The notes under the pieces: generated by a model
Told to the model about the DNA's origin: nothing
Database searches by the model: none
The model's input: the letters and a program-made list of their open reading frames with translations, nothing else
Assembly (NCBI RefSeq): GCF_019203965.1
Contig: NZ_CP076448.1
Coordinates: forward strand, 1,689,001 to 1,753,000
Source of the DNA: Elioraea tepida
Lineage (GTDB): Bacteria > Pseudomonadota > Alphaproteobacteria > Acetobacterales > Acetobacteraceae
Length of the DNA stretch: 64,000 nt
Direction: 5' to 3'
Translations under genes and position numbers: made by a program
Shown: positions 46,908 through 56,473 of the stretch, one piece after another
Position numbering within the stretch: the stretch's first letter is position 1
How the letters are laid out: each line of letters begins with the position of its first letter

Positions 46908-47040
46908 GGGAATACCCGTATCTGCCCTGCCCGCACTCCCCCAAGCACGGCATGATAGCGGGCGAAAATCAAGCCTCACAGCCTCCGACGCGGACCGCGG
47001 GCGCTGGTGCCCAGCCGGGCAGCGGGATAAGCAGCGTGAC

Positions 47041-48276
47041 GTGACCCTGCCTTCGCGCCTGATCGCTGCCCTCATCCTGCTCGCACCGCCGGTCGCGCTG
47101 ATCCAGAACCGCGGCCTCGTGCCCCTCGCCGCACTCGGCACGGTGGCGGTGCTCGCTGCGCTTCGCCCAAGGCTGCGGGCCCTTGTCGCCGCCCTGGCTT
47201 CCCCGCCCGTGCTCGCCGCGCTCGCGCTCGCGCTCTGGGGTGTTCTGTCCGGGACTTGGGCCATGGCGCCGGAGGCTGCGCTCGCAGCCGGCCTGAGGCT
47301 CGCCGGCCTAGTCGTGATCCTCGCGGCGCTGGTGGCCGTGGCGTCGCGGCTCGATCGGGCCGGCGAACGCCTGGTCCTTCACGCCATCCTGGTCGCGTCG
47401 CTGCTCTGCGCGGCCCTCGTCGCGGTCGAGACGCTCGCCGCCGCGCCTCTCAACAACGCGCTCCGCCTCTTCCCAGACCCGCCCAGAGGGCCGAATGCCG
47501 CGAAGCCGGCGGCGACCCTGCTCGCGGTGTTTGCGGGCCCTGCCGTGCTTGCGGCAGCGCTGCGAGCGGGCGCTTACGGCGCCCTCGCGGCGGCCGTGGC
47601 GCTCGGCGCGAGTGTTGCCCTGAGCACGAGCGAGGCGGCGCGCCTTGCACTCGCCGCCGCTGCCGTGGCGGCGATCGTTGCGCTCGCGTTCCCCCTGCTC
47701 GCACGCCGCGCCCTGCCCGTTGCGCTCGCGGCCATCGTGCTCGCCGGCCCGCCGCTCCTCGAACACGTGGCTGGCGCAGCCACGCGCGCGGGACTGCTTC
47801 CGTTCTCCGCCGTGCACCGGACGCTGATCTGGGATTATGTCTCAGAGCGCGCCGCCGAACGTCCCCTCCTCGGCTTCGGCATGGACTCCGCCCGCTCCCT
47901 CCCCGGCGGCCGCGACCGTGTCGAGGCGGAACGGCTCGACCGCTTCCGCGTCACCGGGACGATCCGCGCCATCTTCGATCGGGCGCCTGACGGCTCGATC
48001 GAGCGCATCCCGCTGCACGCGCATTCGATGCCGCTTCAGGTTCGGCTCGAACTCGGGTGGGTCGGGCTTGGGCTGTTCGCCCTGTTCGCATGTCTTGCTG
48101 GCCGTGCCGCGGCCGCCGTGCCCGGGCGCGCGCCGTTCGCCGCCGCCGTCGCGGTGGCTGCGGCCACGTCCGTCGTGTCGCTCCTGAGCTACGGCGTGTG
48201 GCAGCACTGGTGGTGGGTGACGGTGGCGGTCGCGTCGCTGCCGCTCGCTGCGCTCCGCGCGAGGGAGGAGCGCTGA
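47041..48276 (+). CDS. O-antigen ligase / polymerase (Wzy_C) family membrane protein
   Basis: A 411-residue protein with about ten membrane segments, starting at GTG 47041 with GGATAAG shortly before it. The large extracytoplasmic loop and Wzy_C-type motif lie near the C-terminal third: [20 protein letters not shown], then Phe-Gly-Met-Asp-Ser, and a later [20 protein letters not shown]. Such proteins join or polymerise surface glycans using lipid-linked sugars. No other glycan genes are nearby, so the product cannot be named. The gene is divergent from the cold-shock gene. Confidence 0.78.
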   Translation: MTLPSRLIAALILLAPPVALIQNRGLVPLAALGTVAVLAALRPRLRALVAALASPPVLAALALALWGVLSGTWAMAPEAALAAGLRLAGLVVILAALVAVASRLDRAGERLVLHAILVASLLCAALVAVETLAAAPLNNALRLFPDPPRGPNAAKPAATLLAVFAGPAVLAAALRAGAYGALAAAVALGASVALSTSEAARLALAAAAVAAIVALAFPLLARRALPVALAAIVLAGPPLLEHVAGAATRAGLLPFSAVHRTLIWDYVSERAAERPLLGFGMDSARSLPGGRDRVEAERLDRFRVTGTIRAIFDRAPDGSIERIPLHAHSMPLQVRLELGWVGLGLFALFACLAGRAAAAVPGRAPFAAAVAVAAATSVVSLLSYGVWQHWWWVTVAVASLPLAALRAREER

Positions 48277-48529
48277 GCCGGCCGAGCGTGCCCCGAGCCC
48301 GTTCCTGCGCAGGGTGTCGGTCGGGGGACGCCTGCCGGGGCGGCTGCACCGGTCGGACCGGAGCGTCCGTCCCCACCGCCCGCGCGGGGCCTTCCGTCGG
48401 CGGCCTTGCAGGCTCACACGCTCATGGCCGAAGCCCGGAGGAGGCCGGAAGGGCGGACCGGCTCAGCGCCTGCAGGGGATCGCGGTTCGCCGACGCGAAG
48501 CCTCGCGCACCCACGCGCCGAGCGGCCGC

Positions 48530-48862
48530 TCAGCGGTCCTCGTCGTTCTCGTTCGGCTCGACCTCGATGTCGGCGGCGAGCTCGTCCGGGCTGTCCTCGA
48601 GCTCGTCGGCATCCTCGAGCACGGCATCGTCCTCCGCCTCGTCGGCCACCACCTCGAGTTCGACATCCTCCGGCACCGGCGCCGCCGCCGGACGCTTGGC
48701 GCGCGCATCCGCCGGCACTGCTGCCGCCCGGCGGGCGCGCGGCAGTTCCGCCGGCTGCTCGGTGCCGCACTTGGGGCAGACAGCGGGCGACCGCATCAAA
48801 TCATAGAACTTGGCGTTGCATGCGACGCAGACGCGCTTGAGACCGAGCTCCGGCTTGGCCAT
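48530..48862 (-). CDS. FYDLN acid domain protein (TIGR02300)
   Basis: A 110-residue protein with a zinc-ribbon-like start: C12, C15, C29 and C32 in [20 protein letters not shown] and Lys-Cys-Gly. Phe-Tyr-Asp-Leu-Met-Arg replaces the more usual Phe-Tyr-Asp-Leu-Asn. The second half is very acidic (Glu/Asp-rich to the end). Such genes are common in alphaproteobacteria and often lie beside aroA, as here, on the opposite strand. Function unknown. GAGGAG precedes ATG 48860-48862. Confidence 0.88.
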   Translation of the reverse strand: MAKPELGLKRVCVACNAKFYDLMRSPAVCPKCGTEQPAELPRARRAAAVPADARAKRPAAAPVPEDVELEVVADEAEDDAVLEDADELEDSPDELAADIEVEPNENDEDR

Positions 48863-49003
48863 CGCGACACTCCTCGTGGGCAGTGGACCTGCCCGCGCCC
48901 TGACCGGCCCGGCGCGATGCCACATGGGCCGGAGCGTGTCAAATGCCGATCCGCCCGGCCCGGCCTCCCGCTCCCCCTGCCCAGAGGGGGCGAGCTGTGC
49001 TTA

Positions 49004-50356
49004 ATGCGCGCCATGCACCAGCACGCCAGCCTGCCCATGATCGCGCGCCAGCCCTCGGGCCCCCTCTCGGGATCGGTGCGCGTGCCCGGCGACAAGTCGA
49101 TCAGCCACCGCGCGCTGATGCTCGGCGCGCTCGCGGTCGGCGAAACCCGGATCGAGGGCCTGCTCGAGGGCGAGGACGTGCTCCGCACGGCAGCGGCGAT
49201 GCGCGCCCTTGGCGCGACCGTGACGCGGGAGGAGGGTGGCACCTACACCGTGCACGGCCGCGGCATCGGCGGCCTCGTCGAGCCCGCGGACGTGCTCGAC
49301 ATGGGCAACAGCGGCACGGCCGCGCGCCTGCTTGCCGGCATCCTCGCCGGCCACCCTCTGTTCGCGGTGCTGACGGGCGACGCCTCCCTGCGCCGCCGCC
49401 CGATGAAGCGGGTGATCGACCCGCTCTCGGCGCTCGGCGCCGCGTTCTGGTCGCGCGAGGGGGGGCGCCTGCCGCTCGCGATCCGCGGTGCCGCCACCCC
49501 GCTTCCGGCCGACTACACCGTGCCGGTGGCCTCGGCGCAGGTGAAGTCGGCCGTGCTGCTCGCCGGCCTCTGCGCCCCCGGCGTCTCCCGCGTTGTCGAG
49601 CCCACACCGACTCGCGACCATACCGAACGGATGCTGCGCGGCTTCGGCGCCACCGTGGTGGTGAACACCACCGGCGAGGGCGGGCGCGAGATCCTGCTCA
49701 CCGGCCAGCCCGAACTCACCGGCCGGCCCGTTTCGGTTCCGGCTGATCCCTCCTCTGCCGCCTTCCCGGCCGTCGCCGCCCTGCTCGTGCCCGGCTCATC
49801 GGTCACGCTCGAGGGTGTGGGCCTAAACCCGCTGCGCGCCGGGCTCTACGACACGCTCGCCGAGATGGGGGCCGACATCGAGATCAGGAACCGGCGCGAC
49901 GAGGCCGGCGAGACGGTGGCGGACCTTACCGTCTCCTCCTCCCCGCTCTCGGGCGTTGACGTCCCTCCCTCCCGCGCCGCCTCGATGATCGATGAGTTCC
50001 CGATCCTTGCTGTCGCCGCATCATGCGCCTCCGGAACGACCAGGATGCGCGGGCTTGCCGAGCTCCGCGTGAAGGAGAGCGACCGTCTCGCCGCGATCGC
50101 CTCGGGCCTTGCCGCCTGCGGCGCCCGCGTCTCGATCGAGGGTGATGATCTCGTCGTGCACGGCACCGGCGCGCCGCCCAAGGGCGGGGCGACCATCGCC
50201 ACGCAGATGGACCATCGGATCGCGATGAGCTTCCTTGTGCTCGGCCAGGTGACGGAGGAGCCCGTCCGGGTGGACGACGGCCGTTTCATCGACACCTCCT
50301 TCCCGGGCTTCGCCGAGCTGATGCGCGGCCTCGGCGCCGCGATCGGCCCGGCATGA
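49004..50356 (+). CDS. aroA: 3-phosphoshikimate 1-carboxyvinyltransferase (EPSP synthase)
   Basis: A 450-residue shikimate-pathway enzyme. Conserved pieces are [69 protein letters not shown] and [13 protein letters not shown], then [13 protein letters not shown]. The order and the Met-Gly-Asn start of the substrate loop resemble class II enzymes (such as the CP4 type). The position equal to CP4 Ala100 is Gly (G104), so this enzyme is probably not naturally glyphosate-tolerant; that is inference. ATG 49004 or 49013 may start it. It overlaps cmk by four bases (ATGA). Confidence 0.94.
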   Translation: MRAMHQHASLPMIARQPSGPLSGSVRVPGDKSISHRALMLGALAVGETRIEGLLEGEDVLRTAAAMRALGATVTREEGGTYTVHGRGIGGLVEPADVLDMGNSGTAARLLAGILAGHPLFAVLTGDASLRRRPMKRVIDPLSALGAAFWSREGGRLPLAIRGAATPLPADYTVPVASAQVKSAVLLAGLCAPGVSRVVEPTPTRDHTERMLRGFGATVVVNTTGEGGREILLTGQPELTGRPVSVPADPSSAAFPAVAALLVPGSSVTLEGVGLNPLRAGLYDTLAEMGADIEIRNRRDEAGETVADLTVSSSPLSGVDVPPSRAASMIDEFPILAVAASCASGTTRMRGLAELRVKESDRLAAIASGLAACGARVSIEGDDLVVHGTGAPPKGGATIATQMDHRIAMSFLVLGQVTEEPVRVDDGRFIDTSFPGFAELMRGLGAAIGPA

Positions 50357-51003
50357 CCGCGCCTCTCGTCATCGCGATCGACGGGCCGGCGGCGGCGGGG
50401 AAGGGAACGCTCGCGCGTCGGCTTGCCGCCGCCTTCGACCTGCCCCATCTCGACACCGGCCTGCTCTACCGTGCCGTCGGCCGGCGCGTGCTCGACCAGG
50501 GCGCCGATCCGCGCGATGCCATGGTGGCGGAGGCGGCAGCGCGCGCGCTGACGGAGGAGGATCTCGCCCGGCCCGACCTGCGCGGCCCGGTGGCCGACGC
50601 CGCGGCCTCGGCGGTGGCGGCGATCCCCGCCGTGCGCAACGCGCTCGTTTCGTTCCAGCGTCGTTTTGCTGCCGAAAAGGGAGCCGTGCTCGACGGCCGC
50701 GACATCGGCACCGTGATCTTCCCAGACGCGCCGGTGAAGCTGTTCGTCACCGCCTCGGCCGAGGAGCGGGCGCGCCGCCGCCTGCTCGAGCTTCGGGCGA
50801 AGGGGATCGCCGCCGACCCCGACCAGGTGCTCGCCGAGATCCGCGACCGCGACGCGCAGGACGAGAACCGGCCCGTCGCGCCGCTCCGACCCGCGCCGGA
50901 CGCGGTGCTGATCGACACCACGGACCTCGACGCCGAGGCGGCCTTCGCCCGCGCCCACGCCGTCGTTGCCGAACGCCTCGCCGCCCTCGCCGGCCGGAGC
51001 TGA
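50353..51003 (+). CDS. cmk: Cytidylate kinase
   Basis: A 216-residue nucleotide kinase that phosphorylates CMP and dCMP. It begins with the P-loop [17 protein letters not shown], then [45 protein letters not shown] and the later [13 protein letters not shown] are typical of Cmk. Its ATG overlaps the aroA stop. In many alphaproteobacteria rpsA follows cmk; here the next gene is on the other strand. Confidence 0.95.
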   Translation: MTAPLVIAIDGPAAAGKGTLARRLAAAFDLPHLDTGLLYRAVGRRVLDQGADPRDAMVAEAAARALTEEDLARPDLRGPVADAAASAVAAIPAVRNALVSFQRRFAAEKGAVLDGRDIGTVIFPDAPVKLFVTASAEERARRRLLELRAKGIAADPDQVLAEIRDRDAQDENRPVAPLRPAPDAVLIDTTDLDAEAAFARAHAVVAERLAALAGRS

Positions 51004-51140
51004 CGGCGCGGCTGACGCGAGGAAGAGGGGCAGGCGATCGCGGATCGGAGGTCGCCGAGGCTGTCGAGCTCCTGGCGGCGTGCCGCGCGCATCGCGTGAC
51101 CCTTGCTCGCGGGATCGGTGCTGAGGCCATGCGTAGGTCT

Positions 51141-51162
51141 GGGCGGGGAACCGTCTCCGCCC
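51141..51162. terminator. Candidate bidirectional terminator hairpin between cmk and the MBL gene
   Basis: GGGCGGGGA (51141-51149) and TCTCCGCCC (51154-51162) pair over nine bases with one G-T wobble around a four-base loop, in the 200-base gap between convergent genes. There is no T-run, as is often so in GC-rich genomes. No gene is seen in the rest of the gap. Confidence 0.45.
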
Positions 51163-51203
51163 CTGCCCTGCCGCGCTGCGTCAGAAACGGTCGCGCGCGG
51201 GGC

Positions 51204-52106
51204 TCAGGCGCCGAAGGCCACCGTCGCCCCGGCGAAGGAGAGCGTGCGGGACGCGAGGTCGAAGGTCATCAGGTCCTCGCCAAGAACGAGCGGGCCGCCC
51301 CAGTGGGCGCGCACCTCGGCGACCAGAGCGTCCGGGTCGAACCGCGTCGGCACGAAATGGGTAAGCACGAGCAGGCCGACATCGGCCTCCGCCGCCACAC
51401 GGCCGACCTCGGCCGAAAGCGTGTGGTAGGAGGCGACGCGGTCGATCGTCTCCTGCGGCCGGTGGTCAGGGTCAGGGCGCAGTTCGCGGCGAATGAACAC
51501 CTCGTGCAGGAGGAGGTCGGCGCCGCGGGCGGCGGCGATCAGCGGCGGCCAGACGACCGTGTCGCCGGAGAGCACGAGCCGGAGATGATCCTGTTCGACG
51601 ACGAAACCATAAGCTTCCGGGAACGGGTCGTGGTTCACCTTGACGGCGGTGACGGTGATGCCGCCGCCGCGGAAGCACTGGCCGTCGGCGAACTCCGTCA
51701 CCGTCACCTCGAGCCCCGACTCGTTCGGGCGCTGCTCATGCGCGATCCGGAGGTCGAGCTCGGGCTTCCAGAGGGCCGCGGAGCGTTCGACGAAGCCGAT
51801 CGTTCCGGGCGGGCCGAACAGCTTCCACGGCCTCGACCGCCCCTGGTGCCAGGACGAGACGAGGAGCTGGTGAAAATCGACCACATGGTCGCTGTGCAGG
51901 TGGGTGAGGAAGAGAGCGTCGATCGCCGCCCCATTCGTTCCGGCCTGAACGAGTCGCTGCGTCACGCCCGAGCCGCAGTCGAACAGGATCTGCCGGCCCG
52001 AGCCGCGCACAAGGGCGGCTGGACCCATGCGTGCGGGATCCACCTGCGGGCAGCCTGTGCCGAGCAGGGTGAGGCGCAGTCCCTGGCCTGGTGCCGCGGT
52101 GCTCAT
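51204..52106 (-). CDS. Metallo-beta-lactamase fold hydrolase (RNase Z-like group)
   Basis: A 300-residue protein. The zinc motif is HLHSDH (H69, H71, D73, H74), preceded by LTLLGTGCPQVDPARMGPAA and a FDCGSGVTQRL stretch. VLSGDTVVWPPLI carries the later Asp, LLLHEVF a His, and LVLTHFVPTRF another His. This layout resembles RNase Z and the arylsulfatase-like phosphodiesterases, but tRNase signature elements are not convincing, so the substrate is open. No signal peptide. Its ATG overlaps the stop of the lipoprotein gene (ATGA), making it the last gene of the nine-gene leftward run. Confidence 0.85.
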   Translation of the reverse strand: MSTAAPGQGLRLTLLGTGCPQVDPARMGPAALVRGSGRQILFDCGSGVTQRLVQAGTNGAAIDALFLTHLHSDHVVDFHQLLVSSWHQGRSRPWKLFGPPGTIGFVERSAALWKPELDLRIAHEQRPNESGLEVTVTEFADGQCFRGGGITVTAVKVNHDPFPEAYGFVVEQDHLRLVLSGDTVVWPPLIAAARGADLLLHEVFIRRELRPDPDHRPQETIDRVASYHTLSAEVGRVAAEADVGLLVLTHFVPTRFDPDALVAEVRAHWGGPLVLGEDLMTFDLASRTLSFAGATVAFGA

Positions 52107-52732
52107 GCGACCCCCCGGAACGAGGCCTCGATCTCGGCAAAGATCGCCGCAAGCGCCTGGTTGAACCCGGCGACGATGGCGGCCGGAGCGAGCGAGGGAA
52201 GCGGCGCGCGGCGGTCATGCTGACGTTCGGCGAGAACGCGCGGCGGCGTTCGGTCGAGCCCGAGCGTGAGCGTCTGCATCTGTACTCGCGCGACGGGCGG
52301 GGTCTCCGCCGCATCGGCGAAGAGAGCGTTCAGCACCGGCTCGAGCGCGAGCGAGGGGGTCGCGCGCGTGCCCTGGTCGACTACGGCGGCGAACAGGCCG
52401 CTGTCGGCGAGCCACTGGCGGAGCTGGTCCTGAATGAGGGCAGGTGGGGCGGCGAAGAACTCGTTCCAGAAATCCGCCCGCTGCTGCCCGCCCGGCAGGC
52501 GCGTGACGATGCCGCGCAGCTCCGCCCCCGGGCCCGCCGCGACGGTGCGAAGCTGCAGCACGCGCCCGCGCGGATTGGGAGGGAGGCGCTGCGGCCGGCG
52601 CGCCTCGAGCACGAAGAAGGTTTTCTCCGGAAACGGCTGCGACAGCGGGTTGGCGCAGGCCGAGAGAAGCGCCGGCGCGGCGAGGAGGAGGGCGCGCCGC
52701 TCCCTCATCGTGTTCCTTGCGGCACGACTCAT
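52103..52732 (-). CDS. ABC-type transport auxiliary lipoprotein (PqiC/MlaA-side partner type)
   Basis: A 209-residue lipoprotein with lipobox LLSAC and C26 as the lipidated residue. The body has the PqiC-like pattern KTFFVLEARRPQRLPPNPRG, a long alpha/beta domain, and DFWNEFFAAPPALIQDQLRQWL. Such lipoproteins sit in the periplasm or outer membrane and work with MCE transporters. The start at 52732 overlaps the MlaD-like gene (ATGA); an internal ATG at 52706-52708 would leave only the signal core. It is coupled to both neighbours. Confidence 0.82.
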   Translation of the reverse strand: MSRAARNTMRERRALLLAAPALLSACANPLSQPFPEKTFFVLEARRPQRLPPNPRGRVLQLRTVAAGPGAELRGIVTRLPGGQQRADFWNEFFAAPPALIQDQLRQWLADSGLFAAVVDQGTRATPSLALEPVLNALFADAAETPPVARVQMQTLTLGLDRTPPRVLAERQHDRRAPLPSLAPAAIVAGFNQALAAIFAEIEASFRGVA

Positions 52733-53769
52733 CGCGCTCCCCCCAGCACGCTCCCCGGCGCGGAGGCTGGGTCGCGCGGCGGCGGGGCGCCGAACAGGAC
52801 CTGGCTCGGATATTGGCGCATGTTCTCGGTGATGACCCTCAGGTTCTCCGCGGCAAGGCGAAGTTCGCGCAGCATCGGGCCGATGTCACGGTCTGCGTCG
52901 GCGGTGACGGTGTCGAGCCGCCGCGCCGCCGCCTCGATGGCGGCGAGGGCCTGCGGCAGGCGCCCCGTCGCGGCTTCGAGGTTGCGCAGGGTCTGCCGCG
53001 CTTCGCGGCCGTTGAGCGAGGCCTCGACCGCGGCGAGAGCGCGCCGCGCCTCCTCCGCGGCGGCGACGAGCGGCGGCGACGCCTGCCCGGCCACGGCCCT
53101 GAGCTCGGCGACGAGATCGGAGGCTTCGACGAGCATCCGGTAGGCCTCGCCGCTCGTCAGCGTCTCCGTCAGCGTCGTGATCAGGGCATTGGCGCTCTCG
53201 ATCAGCTCGGGGAGCCGCGCCTGCTCGAGCCGGGCCACTAGCCGTTCCGCTGCCGAGGTGAACTGGGTGAGCGTGCTCGGCGCCGAAGGAATCACGGGGT
53301 GGCGGGGCTGCCACGGCACCGCGATCGGGGGGAAGCGCCGCGAATCGAGGAAGTCGGCCTCGAGATAGAGCACCCCGGTCAGGCCCTGGCCCGACATCCG
53401 CACCCGCAAGCCCCCCTGCACCAGACGCGCAACCTCTTCCTCGGGGCGCTGGACGAAGCGTTCGGGGAACACCTCGAATCGGACCACCACAAGGGTGAAG
53501 GCCTCGTCGCCGAGCACACGCTCCGCCTCCGGAACGGGATACTCGGCAAGCGCCATGCTGATCTCGGTCACCCGCCCGACCGGGACGCCGCGGAAGCGCA
53601 CGGACGCGCCGACCTCGAGCCCCTGCACGCTCTCGGAGAAATACGTCTCGAAAGTGCGCCCACCGGAACGGAACGCGTCCGCCCCGACCCAGAGCACGAG
53701 CCCAGCGATCATCGCAAGCCCTGCGAGGACCACCACCCCGACGCGGAAGTAGATCGCCTTCTGCTCCAT
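52729..53769 (-). CDS. MlaD-family (MCE domain) protein
   Basis: A 346-residue protein anchored by one N-terminal helix (VGVVVLAGLAMIAGLVLWVG). The MCE domain follows (about 38-130) with TYFSESVQGLEVGASVRFRG and VPVGRVTEISM. The rest is a long helical region with Leu/Ala heptads, which in the family forms a tunnel or needle. MCE proteins form hexamers in the periplasm and carry phospholipid between membranes. The gene lies 33 bases after the ATPase gene and overlaps the lipoprotein gene. Confidence 0.9.
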   Translation of the reverse strand: MEQKAIYFRVGVVVLAGLAMIAGLVLWVGADAFRSGGRTFETYFSESVQGLEVGASVRFRGVPVGRVTEISMALAEYPVPEAERVLGDEAFTLVVVRFEVFPERFVQRPEEEVARLVQGGLRVRMSGQGLTGVLYLEADFLDSRRFPPIAVPWQPRHPVIPSAPSTLTQFTSAAERLVARLEQARLPELIESANALITTLTETLTSGEAYRMLVEASDLVAELRAVAGQASPPLVAAAEEARRALAAVEASLNGREARQTLRNLEAATGRLPQALAAIEAAARRLDTVTADADRDIGPMLRELRLAAENLRVITENMRQYPSQVLFGAPPPRDPASAPGSVLGGAR

Positions 53770-53802
53770 GCGTCGGTTGCCCTGCCCCGTCCCGCCCGCG
53801 CC

Positions 53803-54609
53803 TCAGGCCGCCGCGGGGATGCGGTTGAAGAAGGCCCGCACCGTCGGCTCGGTGCTGGTCGCGCGGAGGACGCGCGGATCGCCCTGTGCGATCACGCCGC
53901 GTGCCGCCTTGTCGAGCATGATCACGCGATCCGCAACCGTCAGGATCGAGTCGAGCTCGTGGGTGACGATCACGAGCGTAATGCCGAGCTCGTTGGCGAG
54001 CGCGAGGATCAGCTGGTCGAGGCCGGCGGAGGTGATCGGATCAAGCCCGGCGGAGGGCTCGTCGAGGAACAGCAGCGGCGGGTCGAGCGCCATCGCGCGG
54101 GCGATCGCGGCACGCTTGACCATGCCGCCCGAGATCTCGGAGGGAAGCTTGTGGACGGCATCGCCGAGCCCGACCATGCCGAGCTTGGCGCGTGCGACGA
54201 GGTCGATCGCCTCCGCGGGCAGGCTGGTGAAGCTCGCAAGCGGCAGGGCGACGTTCTCGAGCAGCGTCATCGAGCCGAACAGCGCTCCCTGCTGGAACAT
54301 CACGCCGAAGCGTCGCAACAGGAGCCGACGCGCCCTTCCCCCCGTGGCGATCAGGTCCTCGCCGAGCACCGTGATGCTGCCCGCGCTCGGGCGCCTCAGC
54401 CCGATCAGAAGGGCGAGCAGGGTCGACTTGCCGCAGCCGGAGCCGCCAAGGATGACGAACACCTCGCCCGCGCGCACCTCGAAGCTCACATTCTCGAACA
54501 CCGTGTTGCTGCCGAAACGCATGGCGAGGCCCTTCGCCTCGATCACCTTCGGCGCATCGGGCCCGGGCGCCACCCTGCCCGCGCGCGCAGGTGGGACGTC
54601 GGGGACCAT
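53803..54609 (-). CDS. MlaF-like ABC transporter ATP-binding protein
   Basis: A 268-residue ATPase. Walker A is GGSGCGKST, the signature is EISGGMVKRAAIARAMA, and Walker B is LLFLDEPSAGLDPI, followed by the H-loop VTHELDSI. The Gly-Met-x-Lys-Arg after the signature is characteristic of MlaF/TTG2A ATPases of lipid transporters. Its ATG shares one base with the permease stop (TGATG), so the two are coupled. A Pro-rich N-terminal extension of about 20 residues precedes the domain. Confidence 0.92.
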   Translation of the reverse strand: MVPDVPPARAGRVAPGPDAPKVIEAKGLAMRFGSNTVFENVSFEVRAGEVFVILGGSGCGKSTLLALLIGLRRPSAGSITVLGEDLIATGGRARRLLLRRFGVMFQQGALFGSMTLLENVALPLASFTSLPAEAIDLVARAKLGMVGLGDAVHKLPSEISGGMVKRAAIARAMALDPPLLFLDEPSAGLDPITSAGLDQLILALANELGITLVIVTHELDSILTVADRVIMLDKAARGVIAQGDPRVLRATSTEPTVRAFFNRIPAAA

Positions 54610-55685
54610 CACCAGCCCATCAGGTAGAAGAACACGGCGAAGCAGCCGTCGATCACCACGATCGCGACGATGCCCCCAACCACGGCGGCGGTGGCGGCCT
54701 CGCCGACTGCGCGCGGGCCCGCACCGGTGCGCATCCCGCGCGCGCAGCCGATGCCTGCCACCACCGCGCCGAACACAAGGCCTTTGGCAAGGCCGCCCGC
54801 GACGTCGCCGGGCGTGGTCCAGCTCACCACCTGGTTCGAGATCGCAACCAGCGGGAAGCCGAGCGAGACCATCACCGTCGCCATGCCCGCCACAGCCGCG
54901 AGGTCCATGGTCGCGATCAGCACCGGCATCATCAGCACGGCGGCCAACAGGCGCGGCACGACCAGGAAGCGGAACGGATCGAGCCCGATGGTGGCGAGCG
55001 CGTCCACCTCCTGGTTCACCTTCATCGTGCCGATCTCGGCGGCAAACGCGCTGCCCGACCGGCCGGCGAGGATCACCGCCGACAGGAGCGGCCCGAGCTC
55101 GCGGAACACCGAGACGGCGACGAGGTTGGCGACGAAGATCTCGGCGCCGTACTGGCGCATCGGGATCGCCGACTGGAAGGCGAGGATCAGCCCGAACAGG
55201 AAGCCGAGCATCATGACGAGCGGCAGCGCTTGCGTGCCCGCCGCCTCGGCGTGGCGCATCGTGTCGCCCCAGCGAAGCGTCCAGGGGCGGGCCAGCGCGC
55301 GCCCCGTCGCCGCCACGGCTTCGCCGAGGAAGGCGATGCTGTCGCGCTTCTCCGCGACAGCGGCGACGGTGCTTCGGCCAAGCGAGACCGCAAGCCCCTC
55401 CGGCTTCCACCGCGCCGGCCGCGCCCAGGCGCGCTCCGCGCCGTCGCGCGCACGCGCGATCACCGCGGCGACGTCCGGGGCGGCGCCCACGACCGCGCCG
55501 CCGCCCTCCGCCTTGGCGCGCCGTTCCGCGGCGAGAACGAGCGCCGCGCCGGCGCCGTCGCAATAGGTCACGCCCGAGAGGTCGATCACGACAGGGGCGG
55601 AGGCGGCGCGCATCGTCTGATGCCACAGCGCGGCCACGGCAGCGGCGTCGAGCCTGCCGGACAGAGGCAGCACCGGTCCGGTCAC
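54609..55685 (-). CDS. MlaE-family permease with N-terminal STAS domain
   Basis: A 358-residue protein starting at GTG 55683-55685. Residues about 1-100 form a STAS domain (VVIDLSGVTYCDGAGAALVL), the role played by separate MlaB in E. coli. The MlaE permease follows with GFLFGLILAFQSAIPMRQYG, ELGPLLSAVILAGRSGSAFA and the conserved Glu-Ile-Gly-Thr-Met-Lys-Val-Asn-Gln-Glu. It forms the membrane part of a phospholipid transporter. The start overlaps the TGA of the upstream polyamine-type permease (GTGA), joining two different transporters in one unit. Confidence 0.9.
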   Translation of the reverse strand: MTGPVLPLSGRLDAAAVAALWHQTMRAASAPVVIDLSGVTYCDGAGAALVLAAERRAKAEGGGAVVGAAPDVAAVIARARDGAERAWARPARWKPEGLAVSLGRSTVAAVAEKRDSIAFLGEAVAATGRALARPWTLRWGDTMRHAEAAGTQALPLVMMLGFLFGLILAFQSAIPMRQYGAEIFVANLVAVSVFRELGPLLSAVILAGRSGSAFAAEIGTMKVNQEVDALATIGLDPFRFLVVPRLLAAVLMMPVLIATMDLAAVAGMATVMVSLGFPLVAISNQVVSWTTPGDVAGGLAKGLVFGAVVAGIGCARGMRTGAGPRAVGEAATAAVVGGIVAIVVIDGCFAVFFYLMGW

Positions 55686-56473
55686 GGCCGCCCCGCCGCC
55701 GCGCCGCGCGCCGAGAGGACGCGCACGAGCAGCATCAGAACGAGCGAGAGCACGGTCAGCATCGTCGCCGCCGCGAGGATGGTGAGCTCGATCGTGTCCT
55801 TGAGCCCAGCGAACATCTGCCGCGGCAGGGTGCGTTGCGACGGGCCGGCGAGGAACAGAACGACCACGCTCTCGTCGAGCGAGGTCGCGAACGCGAACAC
55901 CGCTCCTGCGACGACGCCGGGCAGGATCAGAGGCAGCATCACGCGCCGGAAGGCGGTGACCGGCCCCGCGCCGCAGGCAGCGGCGGCGCGCAGAAGCGTG
56001 CGGTCGAACTGGGTGAGCGTCGCGCCGACGGTGACGACGACGAAGGGCGAGGCAAGCGCCGCATGCGCGATGATCAGCCCGAGATGGGTGCTCGCAAGCC
56101 CCACCGGGGCGTAGGCGAAGGTCAGCGCCACGGCGGTGATGATCGAGGGCACGACCATCGGCAACAGGAGCACCCCCATGATCGCCGACGCCCCGGGGAG
56201 GGGGGCGAGCCAGAGGCCGACCGCGGCAAGCGTGCCCAAGGCGGTCGCGATCGCGGTGGCGGAGAGGCCGACGACGAGGCTGTTCCACAGAGACGCGAGC
56301 CAGAACTCCGAGGCGAAGAAGGCGTGGTACCAGCGCAGGCTCACGCCCGGCAGCGGGAAGTGCAGGAAGCTGCCTTCTGAGAACGACAGCGGAACGATCA
56401 CGAGAAGCGGGGCGACGAGGAACAGCGCAACCGCGACCGAGACCGCCCACCAGAGGAGCCGAAGAGCGCTCAC
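55682..56473 (-). CDS. ABC transporter permease, PotC type
   Basis: A 263-residue inner-membrane permease with six helices, starting at GTG 56471-56473, which overlaps the stop of the PotB-type gene (GTGA). It includes PLLVIVPLSFSEGSFLHFP and VSLRWYHAFFAS, which are usual for PotC, and the EAA loop AACGAGPVTAFRRVMLPLIL with the later FATSLDESVVVLFLAGP. It pairs with the PotB-type permease. Its own stop overlaps the MlaE gene start. Confidence 0.9.
   Translation of the reverse strand: MSALRLLWWAVSVAVALFLVAPLLVIVPLSFSEGSFLHFPLPGVSLRWYHAFFASEFWLASLWNSLVVGLSATAIATALGTLAAVGLWLAPLPGASAIMGVLLLPMVVPSIITAVALTFAYAPVGLASTHLGLIIAHAALASPFVVVTVGATLTQFDRTLLRAAAACGAGPVTAFRRVMLPLILPGVVAGAVFAFATSLDESVVVLFLAGPSQRTLPRQMFAGLKDTIELTILAAATMLTVLSLVLMLLVRVLSARGAAAGRP

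Noticed and set aside
48277-48529. tRNA or small RNA gene in the gap between the Wzy_C and FYDLN genes, or before aroA
   Set aside because: No T-arm consensus (GGTTCGA-type) or acceptor pairing was found on either strand; only a short CCGGT/ACCGG stem near 48349-48361.
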